From the NCBI RefSeq assembly GCF_001305575.3, contig NZ_CP012373.2, forward strand, positions 3,824,799 to 3,888,798: 64,000 nt of DNA, given 5' to 3'. A program made the position numbers and the translations under genes. Source of the DNA: Beggiatoa leptomitoformis (GTDB lineage: Bacteria > Pseudomonadota > Gammaproteobacteria > Beggiatoales > Beggiatoaceae). A model generated the notes under the pieces. The model was not told the DNA's origin. It searched no databases and saw only the letters and a list, made by a program, of their open reading frames with translations. The first letter of the stretch is position 1, and every line of letters begins with the position of its first letter. This document shows positions 19,701 through 27,528 of the stretch, piece after piece.

Positions 19701-22700
19701 CCATCAATGTTGGGATCGACATCATTCGTGTTCATATATTCAGCCATGTCAGCACCGCATAATTCTGAACCTGTAAACTTAGTGTTATAGGCTTTCAGCG
19801 TAGAAAGTGTGATGTCTGTACGCGCGTTGAATGGTGTAAACGTGGCTTGACAAGCACTCTTTTTCGTTAGGCTCTTAACCAATGATTGTGCTGAATTACC
19901 ATTAGCCGCACCGTCAGTCAGTAATACAACATGGTTTTCTGAACAAACGTTTGATGTAGGGGCAACATAGTAATTCTTACCACCTTTTACCGTTGTAGCG
20001 GCTACATGACTGGTTGACACACCACTAGAATTTTGCCCATTAATAACAGCCCCTCCTACATAATACAAATAGGCTTCATATAGCGTATCAACAATGGGTG
20101 TACCGCCAGTGGGTGTATGCTGTTTAATTAAATCGGCAAGCCGTTCTTTTACAAGCGGTGAAAAGTCAGTTCCTGTTTGGTCAACTTCAATTTTCAAGCG
20201 GGGTGCAACTAAGGTCGCATCTGTTCGTTCGCCATCCACAGAACCCACTTGACGTAAACCTGTCCCAGAAACAAAAAATGTCATGTAACTTCCTGACTTC
20301 CAATTTGTATCACTGATTATTTCTGTCACAACATTGGTTATATCAGGGCTGGTATATGCCTGACCTTTTGACCAAGTATCTGTAATATTCCATGTTGCTT
20401 TTGCATTTGTTTTCGTTCGATTGCTCAAATCGCTAACGACATCGGATTTAAAAGCTGCTGAAACACCTTTTTCCCCAGAAATTGACAGTTTTGCATTTGA
20501 GGCATCTGGTGTACTGCCATCAGGCGAAGAGGTAAAAATTAACGTCGCTTTTCTGATAGATGCCCCTTTTTCTAAAGCAACAGCGGGGAAACGTAAACCA
20601 ACCAAACGACTGGTCGTATCTGAACCCGTCCCTGTGGTTGTCATTTCTAACACAGGACTGGTTAAGAAGACGGAATGATCTGTTAATTGTTCTTCCGCAT
20701 CATCACCACTGTTGGTAATACGGCTAGAAACCGTTTGTTGTACGCATTTATTTGCGCCAGAATTATAATTAAACGCATCAAATGTGATTTCTAATTGTGG
20801 TGCATAGCTGGGTGAATCGTCATAAGACAAAGCACGACGCAGGGGGTTATATCCTGTAGGCGCGCTAAGGACAAATGTCATCGCGTTACCACCGCACCAG
20901 CCTGAGCGACTGACAACTTGTTGTACGAGGTTGGTAATGCTGCCCGTGTCATAAGAAGAAACTAGTGGCAGGTCTGGATTATCTGGGTCAACGGTGGGAA
21001 GTGTCCACGCGCTTAATGTCCAGAGAACCTGTGTTGACCATAAACTACGGCTAGAAATATTGTTTTTAGCGGTCGTAAATTCGGCTGAGTTATCTACATC
21101 TTCAACCTTAACACTGACTTGACTGTTTGGCGTGAAAGAGTTTTCATCTGTTGTAAAGATGATTTTTGCACTCTTAATAATTGCGCCTTGGGGAACACGC
21201 ACGTTTTGAAAACGAACACCAATTTTTTGGTCATACCCAACAGCAGCAGTTGTCGTTGTCGTGGTTGTCGTTGTTGTTGCAGGAACAGGCAGTTTTAAGC
21301 CAGAACCACTATTATAAACGGACGCAACTTTGGAAGGTGTCCAGTTAATGGGGCTAAACACAATTTCATCCATTAACCCGTTAAAAGGACGGTTTAAGTT
21401 AGTTGTATCTGCTAATTCGTCATATTTTGCTCCAATATTCCAACCCGCTTGATTATCAGTAAAACTGGTGGACGATGTGCTGGTTCCGCGTAACACACCA
21501 TTAATATAAAAACGTAACCCTTGAGTCGCCGCACTAGCAGATATAGCACTAGCACTTGTACCAATAGTGGGTGCAGATGTTGTTGTCCCTGTCTTATTCC
21601 ATGTAACAACAACGTGATACCAATTACCTGCGGTGATTGTAATACCTGATGTTGTGACATTGTTACCGCCCACTTTGGCATATAAGTTAGTTCCAGTGAT
21701 ATTAATGGAAACTACCTCGTCACTGACATCTTTTTTATCACCTTTGTGGATAAGCCCTGCACCACTTGTTACGACAGTAGGCTTAAACCAAAAAGCAATA
21801 GACCCTTGGTTTAACATGGGCGTATCTAATACGGGGGCTTCAGTCACAGGTAAAAGGCTATAAGCATCATTAATTCTGACATGCGCGCCTAAGCCATCAA
21901 AAGACAAGGCTTGTGTGTTTACCTTACCCGTTCCATAAACAGGGTCGGTCGCAACACCTGATGTACCAACATAAGTAATACCAGATACATTATCTGTTTT
22001 TGTGGTATCACCTGAAATACCTGTTGCAGTCCCTGTGGTACTATTGTTGTACTTAATATTGTGTGGACTAACTACAACGGGTCTCAAATCCCAAATGGCA
22101 TTGGCAGCACTCGCACCACATTGTTGGGTAGAATCGCCACTACATGTGACAGAGGAGCTTGTGCATGTAGCACTGGTTAATAACGAACCATAAGTATCAC
22201 CGCACGAGCAGTATTTACCATTTTCCAAGCCCATAAAACGATAGCCTTGGTTTTGGCAGCTTAATGAACAAGAATCTAAGGTTAATGTACTGGCATCCGT
22301 GATTAATGTGCTGGCAGATAAATCACGATTTGTTACAGTAATATTGGCTTGCTCAACAAAACACCCAACGTATGTTCTTGGGGGAACATCAGTAGATGAA
22401 CCGTTTGCAAAACGGGTAATGTCTAAGATTCCATCGTTTAATGAGACTGCTCCTGCATTTGTATCGCTTGCAGTTCCTAAGCGTTCCTCAGCATCATCGT
22501 TTGCACTGGTAACATAAGTCAGTGCCGTTGCGACACCTGAATTTTCTCCGGGTATTTCGCTAATTGGTTGATTAACATCAGCGATAGGGAAAACCACGGG
22601 AATTGCACCGCTGCCAGAAGTAAAGGACATTAATCCAATATTAACGTTGGTGACTTCATCCAATAATTGATAAAGTGCCTCTTTTAACATGTCGATACGT

Positions 22701-22936
22701 TTAATCGCAACGCCCGAACCAACAGGGTTATCTACCAGTGAACCATCTGCATTATAGTCGTAGTAGTTCATACTACCCGACTTATCCAACACCAGTAGGA
22801 TATTGGGGAAAGTTGAAGATGACCCAGTAGATACCTGTTTTAAGTAGAGTTCCGTATCATCCGCATAGCTGGAGCTAACAAACCCAGCACACAGACTGAT
22901 AAGAACCGCCGTTATAACAGACTTAAAGCATTTCAT
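16715..22936 (-). CDS. pilY1: PilY1-like pilus tip adhesin, multidomain
   Basis: Very large exported protein, about 2073 residues (PilY1 is usually 1000-1700). Start ATG 22936 has an AGGAAG ribosome site and gives a clean signal peptide (MKCFKSVITAVLISL...). In order: start of a vWA domain with MIDAS DKSGSM (residues 51-56); a Cys-rich WSC-like domain (about 188-284, YVGCFVEQ, CSLSCQNQGYRFMG, YCSCGDTY); a LamG/concanavalin-like domain (about 340-560); a poly-Thr linker; two similar repeats (VRFQNVRVPQGA and LRFPAVALEKGA); the rest of the vWA domain (VVLLTDGAANGNS); and the PilY1 C-terminal propeller (FADPLHSSPTSV, FVGTNDGLIRMINAETG) with a calcium-binding loop (NDKNQNGVIE). Near 17050-17140 it has a CHYPPGNPTN...AHEAHGDTKG motif seen in other secreted proteins. 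Promotes pilus assembly and surface contact. Confidence 0.9.
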   Translation of the reverse strand: MKCFKSVITAVLISLCAGFVSSSYADDTELYLKQVSTGSSSTFPNILLVLDKSGSMNYYDYNADGSLVDNPVGSGVAIKRIDMLKEALYQLLDEVTNVNIGLMSFTSGSGAIPVVFPIADVNQPISEIPGENSGVATALTYVTSANDDAEERLGTASDTNAGAVSLNDGILDITRFANGSSTDVPPRTYVGCFVEQANITVTNRDLSASTLITDASTLTLDSCSLSCQNQGYRFMGLENGKYCSCGDTYGSLLTSATCTSSSVTCSGDSTQQCGASAANAIWDLRPVVVSPHNIKYNNSTTGTATGISGDTTKTDNVSGITYVGTSGVATDPVYGTGKVNTQALSFDGLGAHVRINDAYSLLPVTEAPVLDTPMLNQGSIAFWFKPTVVTSGAGLIHKGDKKDVSDEVVSINITGTNLYAKVGGNNVTTSGITITAGNWYHVVVTWNKTGTTTSAPTIGTSASAISASAATQGLRFYINGVLRGTSTSSTSFTDNQAGWNIGAKYDELADTTNLNRPFNGLMDEIVFSPINWTPSKVASVYNSGSGLKLPVPATTTTTTTTTTAAVGYDQKIGVRFQNVRVPQGAIIKSAKIIFTTDENSFTPNSQVSVKVEDVDNSAEFTTAKNNISSRSLWSTQVLWTLSAWTLPTVDPDNPDLPLVSSYDTGSITNLVQQVVSRSGWCGGNAMTFVLSAPTGYNPLRRALSYDDSPSYAPQLEITFDAFNYNSGANKCVQQTVSSRITNSGDDAEEQLTDHSVFLTSPVLEMTTTGTGSDTTSRLVGLRFPAVALEKGASIRKATLIFTSSPDGSTPDASNAKLSISGEKGVSAAFKSDVVSDLSNRTKTNAKATWNITDTWSKGQAYTSPDITNVVTEIISDTNWKSGSYMTFFVSGTGLRQVGSVDGERTDATLVAPRLKIEVDQTGTDFSPLVKERLADLIKQHTPTGGTPIVDTLYEAYLYYVGGAVINGQNSSGVSTSHVAATTVKGGKNYYVAPTSNVCSENHVVLLTDGAANGNSAQSLVKSLTKKSACQATFTPFNARTDITLSTLKAYNTKFTGSELCGADMAEYMNTNDVDPNIDGSNLTLHTIGLRLKDPFYNKSDGNNGAFGMMSNGFGYVSIGGYSRSADYQNSNCSSMSSYYCGSNGTSAISYYYQEWTGMSSRDQAFETARKKQWDTNTEVKVIKEMTFKNTVSGVQVTENFYRTTGNRWVKQSNGSYTFQSTDVKIHYALYQDIRESGLSTMALAYLSELAQKGGGGFYFTDSVESLLNAFRTIVAGAVTESATFAAPSISVSAFNRLYHRNEIYFASFKPERTYRWAGNVKKYLICESSSNGCTPGELLDATNQRAACSSAHEADDKADPNCIRYEEFAPGNVKSTASSFWGKESCTLGDCTKGDGNVVTKGGSGVMIPSYTTRNIVTCLSDSCASFKSFSDADVKAKLATDNELTDTTTIDLLADWIRGKDVRDEDKDTIVDENRWAFADPLHSSPTSVTFGTATKSYTKLFVGTNDGLIRMINAETGTEEWAFLPKELFGIQNSLMINKESLSRIYGVDGTAQFWINDKNQNGVIETASGDFVRMYIGMRRGGKNIYAFDLTYGSNGAVTPKLIWTIKGGTGDFAELAYTWSAPKVTAVNFGDQILVTLIFGGGFPGDVEGQSNSGGNALFIVNAKTGALIWKGGSDITTTAYTNYKTKSSLKISKMTYGVPSEIAFMDSTGDNTTDRLYVGDIGGQVWRIDLSGFSDSTVGNPIVGLLANVGDSSSELNGRKFFYAPEIARVPTPDIRFADAAYDAVAIGSGNRPNPLGRVIQDEFFVFQDKAVTYDDMKAARESDGSFKNCAGTPTTASATDKKFCTISQTNMYDATTDVIGTNNDSGNNNAVESQLKYLQNSRGWYIDFSYSDGEKNLASPIILENKVFFTTYLPPFDPNSDPGAGKMVICHYPPGNPTNMNTITISESAWSAHEAHGDTKGPCSNSICQSSGDGSSKLYAVSLYTAVSAYGDERSRDIKEGITSDVSAMFLSNGDIRIVSNDPDTASSGLSQNGAANDALGTPLAVQPVNAGSIDQITLTPTFWMQE

Positions 22937-23049
22937 ATCTGTCTTCCTATAGATAAACAAAAATTTTTCCCATCTTACTTAAAATAGGTCTTTAATTTTT
23001 TATTAAAGACGCATTGTTTACACAACATTAAAGCGTGACATTATTTTCC

Positions 23050-23694
23050 TTAGCTTGGATTATCACCAAAGGGTAAAGAACCTTTACTAGCAGGGACTAG
23101 TCGTGTCATTCCTCCTTTTAAATTCACACGTGGTGCGGTTATGTCTGGTTTAGTCGAGCCTGTCTGACTCTTGCTCGCGCCTCTACTCACATTAAGAAAA
23201 TAAGCCACTCTAAAATTGTCTGTACCACTTCCGCCCTTTAGGTTAGGAAAGGTACTGGGTGCGCGAACCGTAACAAACTCTAAAGAATACTTGTCAGTGG
23301 TATTGCGTTGTAAATCATCCCTTGCTCTCCAGCAAGGACCGGGTTTTTTATCACTACAAACACTGTCAGGAAAGTCAGTTACTTCTGCGGCGGCATCAAA
23401 CGGTGCAGAAATACGATCCATGATTGCTAAACCTGCCGCATTGGTCACATCACCATATTCTCTAGCAGGTAAGGAAAGACCTAATTCTGAAATTTGAAAA
23501 GCCCGATTAAATTCTGCTGTGTTTGCGGCCATACGGGTTTGTAGTTTGGTTGCGTCTAATGCACTAATCCCTAGCATGGTTAAAACAACTAATAATAAAA
23601 GTGCAACAATCAAAACAGCACCTTGTTCTTGTTTCTTTGACACTTTACAACGCAAAAATAACGCAGGTTGTCTGTGTAAAGTTGCGGTTTTCAT
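23050..23694 (-). CDS. pilX: Type IV pilus assembly protein PilX
   Basis: Minor pilin-like protein of 214 residues. The PilX N-terminus is diagnostic: QEQGAVLIVALLLLVVLTMLGISAL followed by QTRMAANTAEFNRAFQISELGL. It lacks the classical G-FTLxE cleavage site, as usual for PilX. The ATG at 23692-23694 has a strong AAGGATGAG ribosome site. It sits between pilW and pilY1; the PilV, W, X and Y1 proteins form the priming tip complex of the pilus. Confidence 0.9.
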   Translation of the reverse strand: MKTATLHRQPALFLRCKVSKKQEQGAVLIVALLLLVVLTMLGISALDATKLQTRMAANTAEFNRAFQISELGLSLPAREYGDVTNAAGLAIMDRISAPFDAAAEVTDFPDSVCSDKKPGPCWRARDDLQRNTTDKYSLEFVTVRAPSTFPNLKGGSGTDNFRVAYFLNVSRGASKSQTGSTKPDITAPRVNLKGGMTRLVPASKGSLPFGDNPS

Positions 23695-23706
23695 GATGAC
23701 TCATCC

Positions 23707-24855
23707 TTAGTTATTTCTGATGCGGATAACAGTTGTAAACAGACGATGACGATAACCCACTTCGTAGTCAAAGTTTGCTATCTTACTAGGGTTGTACGTT
23801 GTTACCGCTGGGTCTAATGCGAACTCCGTTGCCGTAGCATCAATTAAGTCATTACGCTTATTGTTTGTCCGCATGAGTAAGGTAATTTTTATGGCAACAA
23901 TGACACTGTTAGCAGTAGCGGGCAGTTCAAGATATTGATTAGGCGCGCCATCACTATCTGTATCTACGCCTAGACGTATTTGCATGTTTTCTACGCCTTC
24001 AATAAAAGGGATCATGTTACAGTTAGTTGTCGCTGTGCAGTTTGGGTCAGTTTTATAGAGTGCGTAACCGTCTATGGCACTATTAAAAACACCATCATTA
24101 TTGGTATCAATGCCCTTTACTTCATATTTTGTTTCCGTAACATTTGCAAACACTTCTACAGGCCACGCATAAGTTCTACCAAACTTAGCTATAACACCAG
24201 TGCTACCAGCAATAATCCTTGCTACAGAAATGTCATTGCCATCTACTTTCGTTACCTTATAAGCAACACTTCCACCGCAATCGCTGATGGTAATATTGCT
24301 ATTGACTGCGGGCTTAATACTGTTTACATCTAACGGAAACACATTGTCGTTTGGGTCATCAAATACGGCATTAATGGCCAATTGTTCGGCTAATAAATCT
24401 GCTCTGAGTGTCGTCAGTTCAGCTACACTCTCTGCCTGTAATAAGTCGGTTGGTGCTGGGTTTAAAATCAAACGATTAGCATAATAACGAATGGTTAAAA
24501 TATCCGATTTAGCAACGCTACTCGTGCTATTTTTACCTAAAACACCATCATTGGCATTTTTAATCAACACATTGTTTTGCACTTCGATACGTGGCTTATC
24601 TAAATTGATTGCAGCCGCATTTGCAGGGAGTGCCGTAGAACAACCATAATATCCCGCCATACGTAATCCATAAGTCATATCATCCATGACGAAACGGGCA
24701 TTATCTTGTAGCGTTGCAAGCTCGGCTTGTAAGGAATAGGTTCTTTTGCTGCTAACAAAAATGGTTAATACACCTGCCATCAACACCAGACTGATAACTA
24801 AGGCAACCATAATTTCTATTAAGCTGAAGCCTTTTTGTTTGCGTTTCATGTTCAT
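23707..24855 (-). CDS. pilW: Type IV pilus minor pilin PilW
   Basis: Minor pilin of about 382 residues. Leader MNMKRKQKG is cut before FSLIEIMVALVISLVLMAG. Then follows the PilW-type region (RTYSLQAELATLQDNARFVMDDMTYGLRMAGYYGC). I choose ATG 24855 because its ATGA overlaps the pilV stop; the frame also opens at 24870. Cysteines at about positions 68, 196 and 275-281 suggest disulfides in the globular part. Second minor pilin in the operon. Confidence 0.88.
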   Translation of the reverse strand: MNMKRKQKGFSLIEIMVALVISLVLMAGVLTIFVSSKRTYSLQAELATLQDNARFVMDDMTYGLRMAGYYGCSTALPANAAAINLDKPRIEVQNNVLIKNANDGVLGKNSTSSVAKSDILTIRYYANRLILNPAPTDLLQAESVAELTTLRADLLAEQLAINAVFDDPNDNVFPLDVNSIKPAVNSNITISDCGGSVAYKVTKVDGNDISVARIIAGSTGVIAKFGRTYAWPVEVFANVTETKYEVKGIDTNNDGVFNSAIDGYALYKTDPNCTATTNCNMIPFIEGVENMQIRLGVDTDSDGAPNQYLELPATANSVIVAIKITLLMRTNNKRNDLIDATATEFALDPAVTTYNPSKIANFDYEVGYRHRLFTTVIRIRNN

Positions 24856-25334
24856 AGTACCATTATCCATTGTTGTTCGACTTTTGTGGTGCTATTACGC
24901 TCTTCTTGCCAACGTAATGTAACGGTATAGGTGCTAGTTGCCGCGTCGTACGCAATGTTGGCTTCTGGTGAGGGTAAAATCGATAATTGTCCTGTCACTG
25001 TTATCACCCCTACAGATTTTCCCCACTCAGAAATATCGTAGTTTTTTAACTGAGTCGTTGTACACGCATTTTTCGCACAATCGGTAGTTGATTCCACAAT
25101 ATTAGAACCAACACCATAATTACCCTGAGAGGCCTCAAGCGGATTAGTCCGAATCCTATCCATTAAGTCGTATGCTAAAAAAGTAGCTTGGGTTCGAATA
25201 TAGGCACGATAGTTAAACTGTTGCCCTGTGGTTTGCAGTGCGGCGACCCCTAATAAACCAATGGAAAGCACAAGGAGTGCAATCATCATTTCTATTAAAG
25301 TAAAACCCGCTGATTTATGTTGTTGCATGTTCAT
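24852..25334 (-). CDS. pilV: Type IV pilus minor pilin PilV
   Basis: Prepilin-like protein of about 160 residues with leader MNMQQHKSAG and FTLIEMMIALLVLSIGLLGVAALQ. The PilV signature continues as RTQATFLAYDLMDRIRTNPLEA. Start 25334 is chosen because it follows the fimT stop by 4 bases and the leader then matches that of pilW (both ATGAACATG); in-frame starts at 25349 and 25364 would overlap fimT. Its stop overlaps the pilW start. Confidence 0.88.
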   Translation of the reverse strand: MNMQQHKSAGFTLIEMMIALLVLSIGLLGVAALQTTGQQFNYRAYIRTQATFLAYDLMDRIRTNPLEASQGNYGVGSNIVESTTDCAKNACTTTQLKNYDISEWGKSVGVITVTGQLSILPSPEANIAYDAATSTYTVTLRWQEERNSTTKVEQQWIMVL

Positions 25335-25338
25335 AGTC

Positions 25339-25887
25339 TTAACTACCATTGCCGTTTGTGACACATTTCAACTCTCGATTAATTAGGGTCAAACGACCAA
25401 ACGCATCGAGTCTTAACTGACGACCGGGAGGGTCATTGGTTTTATGATTTTTAATGCAAACATTAAAGGTTACAGGTGCATCATTAACCACACCACGCCC
25501 ACTAAATGTGATTAAATTTAGTGTCTTACTTGGGGTAATAATAATAGAGCCATCGGTGTAACTAACGGTACGGACAATATCACCTGATGCCTCATTTTCT
25601 GTTTTGTCTGCATTTGTATCCGTCCAAATTTTCCAACCTTGTGTCCAGTCATTGTTCAACGCCTGTATTTGCACACAAACGCCACTTGTTGCAGTACAAG
25701 TTGCACCATAGGCAACATAAGAATTGCGTGCATAAGAAACCGTATTAACAAACTCATTCGTTTTTGTTGTTACACGATTATTCATGATGGTATAACGCAT
25801 TTCAGGCACAGCGACAACAATCAGCACGCCCAAAACCGTAACGGCGACCATCAACTCAATCAGTGTAAAACCAGTTTGTGTTTTCAT
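25339..25887 (-). CDS. fimT: FimT/GspH-family pseudopilin
   Basis: First gene of the minor pilin operon, about 182 residues. Leader MKTQTG is cut before FTLIELMVAVTVLGVLIVVAVPEMR. A GspH/FimT region follows (NEFVNTVSYARNSYVAYG, TFSGRGVV, RQLRLDAFGRLTL). Two Cys pairs are present (CTATSGVC and CIKN...LKC). FimT/FimU proteins help prime the pilus and some bind DNA for uptake. Start 25887 is chosen at the Met of the prepilin leader; a frame from 25911 adds eight residues. Confidence 0.85.
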   Translation of the reverse strand: MKTQTGFTLIELMVAVTVLGVLIVVAVPEMRYTIMNNRVTTKTNEFVNTVSYARNSYVAYGATCTATSGVCVQIQALNNDWTQGWKIWTDTNADKTENEASGDIVRTVSYTDGSIIITPSKTLNLITFSGRGVVNDAPVTFNVCIKNHKTNDPPGRQLRLDAFGRLTLINRELKCVTNGNGS

Positions 25888-26318
25888 AATGTATAAACCT
25901 TTAACATACATAAAAGTGAATGGGAGATGACGCTATGATGAAGGGCGAAGTTTCCCTGATTAATGGCTGCGCTGCTAATTATCATCTTCTACAACCAACT
26001 TTCCCAATTCTTTTTAAAGTCTTCAATGATATATGTAATAAAAATCAAGCTCGCTGTCACCTATTCAATAGATAAATGGCGAAAACATCCTGATTAGTGG
26101 TGGAATTCTGCTTATCCATTTTAGCAAGTCAAAAAACCAAACAAGATGATATATATTTGCCGTTTAAATACCTATTCTACAGAAGCGTATAAAACAAAAA
26201 GACCTTAATATTTTTGAAAATTAAAGTCTTTTTGACAGCATAATACAGTATTAATTATAAATAATTTGTTATTACAGTAGCACTAAACAAGTAAAGACTG
26301 GAATTGAGGTATATACGT
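25888..26318. other. Divergent intergenic region with an orphan hairpin
   Basis: This 431-bp region separates the leftward pilus operon from a rightward small gene. It contains an inverted repeat at 26196-26233 (AAAAAGAC...GTCTTTTT with inner TTAAT/ATTAA) that looks like a two-way terminator, although no gene converges here. I see no tRNA or clear coding frame. Confidence 0.5.
26196..26233. terminator. Terminator-like inverted repeat in a divergent region
   Basis: Arms AAAAAGAC-C-TTAAT and ATTAA-A-GTCTTTTT pair around a 10-base loop; both ends have A/T runs, so it could terminate on either strand. Its place between divergent genes suggests an unannotated short transcript. Confidence 0.4.
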
Positions 26319-26693
26319 ATGAAAAAACTTATTTTCGTGGGACTAATACTTATTGTTTTATTACCTACAGCACAAGCAGAAAAATTAGTAGCGGCAGAAG
26401 CGTTTTATCAAACGACTGTTTACGCGAAGACAGTAACTTGTTCAGTTAGCGTTAAGTTTGCTTATCTAATGAAGGATAAAGGGGGCAATCATCAAAACGC
26501 AAGTGCGCAACAAGCCATAAACCGAGATACATCTGAAGCCGTATTAAAGGCGATAAATCGGACGGTTGACTTGAATAATTCTTGCGGTGAATATGTTGAG
26601 GGGAAAATTAAAACCATCGTGGCGACAGCTTTTTCTGCTAGTAAAGACGTGGTTAGGATAGAAGAGACAGATGTGCAAATAAAACGATTATAA
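26319..26693 (+). CDS. Small secreted protein, unknown
   Basis: Not recognised. About 124 residues with a clean signal peptide (MKKLIFVGLILIVLLPTAQA) and start ATG 26319 preceded by GAGG. The mature part is hydrophilic with only two cysteines (TCSVS and NSCGE), possibly a disulfide. It stands alone between the pilus operon and a terminator, so context gives no function. Confidence 0.65.
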   Translation: MKKLIFVGLILIVLLPTAQAEKLVAAEAFYQTTVYAKTVTCSVSVKFAYLMKDKGGNHQNASAQQAINRDTSEAVLKAINRTVDLNNSCGEYVEGKIKTIVATAFSASKDVVRIEETDVQIKRL

Positions 26694-26720
26694 AGAATAG
26701 TTTATTTTGTTTTTTAATAA

Positions 26721-26741
26721 CCCGCATTATGCGGGGTTTTT
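26721..26741 (+). terminator. Intrinsic terminator
   Basis: Stem CCCGCA-TTA-TGCGGG followed by G and five T. It ends the small secreted-protein gene and lies before the convergent gene at 26776. Confidence 0.88.
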
Positions 26742-26775
26742 ATTTTGAGTGAAATGTACGCAAGTAGCGCGCAGT

Positions 26776-27171
26776 TCAAGTTTCAATCGCCTGCATTGGC
26801 GCGTAAGGCTGCAACCCCGACAGTCTACAAGCACCATCTTTATCTTGCTGTTCAAAAGTAGGCGAAAATAAAAACACAGGTCGCGCAAAATCACGACGAT
26901 GTACCATAGAGTAAGGTTTGTATAAACAATGAACTAAACACGGCTCAGGCTGTTGACAAACAGGCTCACCTTTTGCGTTTATTTCACAAGCAGACTCACC
27001 TAACGCACACAATTGCCATACTGCCCGCCCAAAACCGCCTGCCAAAGTTGTGCTAGGCGTACTTCCCTCCTGATGTACCCATCGCAAAGGTTGTTGAGCA
27101 ACACATTGAATTTTCAGTGTTTGAACGGGTAATTCTAAAGGTGATGTGATAGGATTATAAGTTTGATTCAT
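26776..27171 (-). CDS. Cys-rich protein resembling the N-terminal half of Cas6
   Basis: Protein of 131 residues without a signal peptide. The pattern GSTPSTTLAGGFGRAVWQLCAL, then cysteines (ACEI, PVCQQ, PCLVHCLY) and ARPVFLFSP resembles the N-terminal half of the RAMP-type Cas6 pre-crRNA endoribonucleases, where a G-x-L-R-G-x-F-G-H segment, a Cys cluster and a PHPF-type strand occur in that order. Cas6 proteins are usually 250-330 residues, so only half would be present; the frame ends cleanly and no second half is visible downstream. No CRISPR repeats or cas genes occur in the window. It may be a relic or an independent small protein. The resemblance is from motif reading only. Confidence 0.4.
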   Translation of the reverse strand: MNQTYNPITSPLELPVQTLKIQCVAQQPLRWVHQEGSTPSTTLAGGFGRAVWQLCALGESACEINAKGEPVCQQPEPCLVHCLYKPYSMVHRRDFARPVFLFSPTFEQQDKDGACRLSGLQPYAPMQAIET

Positions 27172-27387
27172 GATTCAAGGTGTTAAATGAAGAGTTGAAA
27201 ATATAGTGTGTAATCTTAGCTGACATTAGCAAATTACTTAAATCACTAGGTGATTAAAAGTAAATTAAAACTTATGTATATAAGCACGTAGTGAAACAAA
27301 TGAATGCTGGACAATATCCTACTATTCCCACAAAATAACTAATGTTTTTCACCATGTAGCCTTAATCACAAACCATACTGTAATGGC

Positions 27388-27403
27388 TGTCGCATTTACT
27401 ACA
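27388..27403 (+). promoter_or_regulatory. NifA upstream activator sequence (TGT-N10-ACA)
   Basis: TGT at 27388-27390, ten bases, then ACA at 27401-27403, the NifA recognition pattern. Its centre lies about 85 bp before the predicted nifB transcription start, the normal distance for NifA acting through DNA looping. Confidence 0.75.
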
Positions 27404-27455
27404 AATAGCCATTTAGCGCAAGTTTATAGTTAATAAAATCATTATGATAGATTTT

Positions 27456-27471
27456 AGGCATGGTGTTTGCC
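27456..27471 (+). promoter_or_regulatory. Sigma-54 (-24/-12) promoter of nifB
   Basis: AGGCATGGTGTTTGCC contains GG at 27457-27458 and GC at 27469-27470 with exactly ten bases between, the invariant sigma-54 spacing. Transcription should begin near 27482. Together with the NifA site it marks nitrogen-fixation control of the downstream operon. Confidence 0.85.
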
Positions 27472-27528
27472 TTAACCCAGTTTACGAAACCAGACACAAT
27501 GCCTAAAACTGTTAAAGAGGATAGTGCG

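Larger units (their letters stand above)
27172..27528 (+). other. Regulatory region upstream of nifB
   Basis: This 357-bp stretch separates the leftward Cas6-like gene from nifB. It contains the NifA-type site and sigma-54 promoter listed separately. No other gene was seen. Confidence 0.7.

Noticed and set aside
21236..21285. Low-complexity ACA/GTT run as a transposon or regulatory repeat
   Set aside because: It encodes a poly-Thr linker within pilY1 in frame, so no separate feature is needed.
27460..27528. Upstream extension of nifB from GTG 27460
   Set aside because: The GTG lies inside the sigma-54 promoter, upstream of the expected transcript start; ATG 27529 has the ribosome site.
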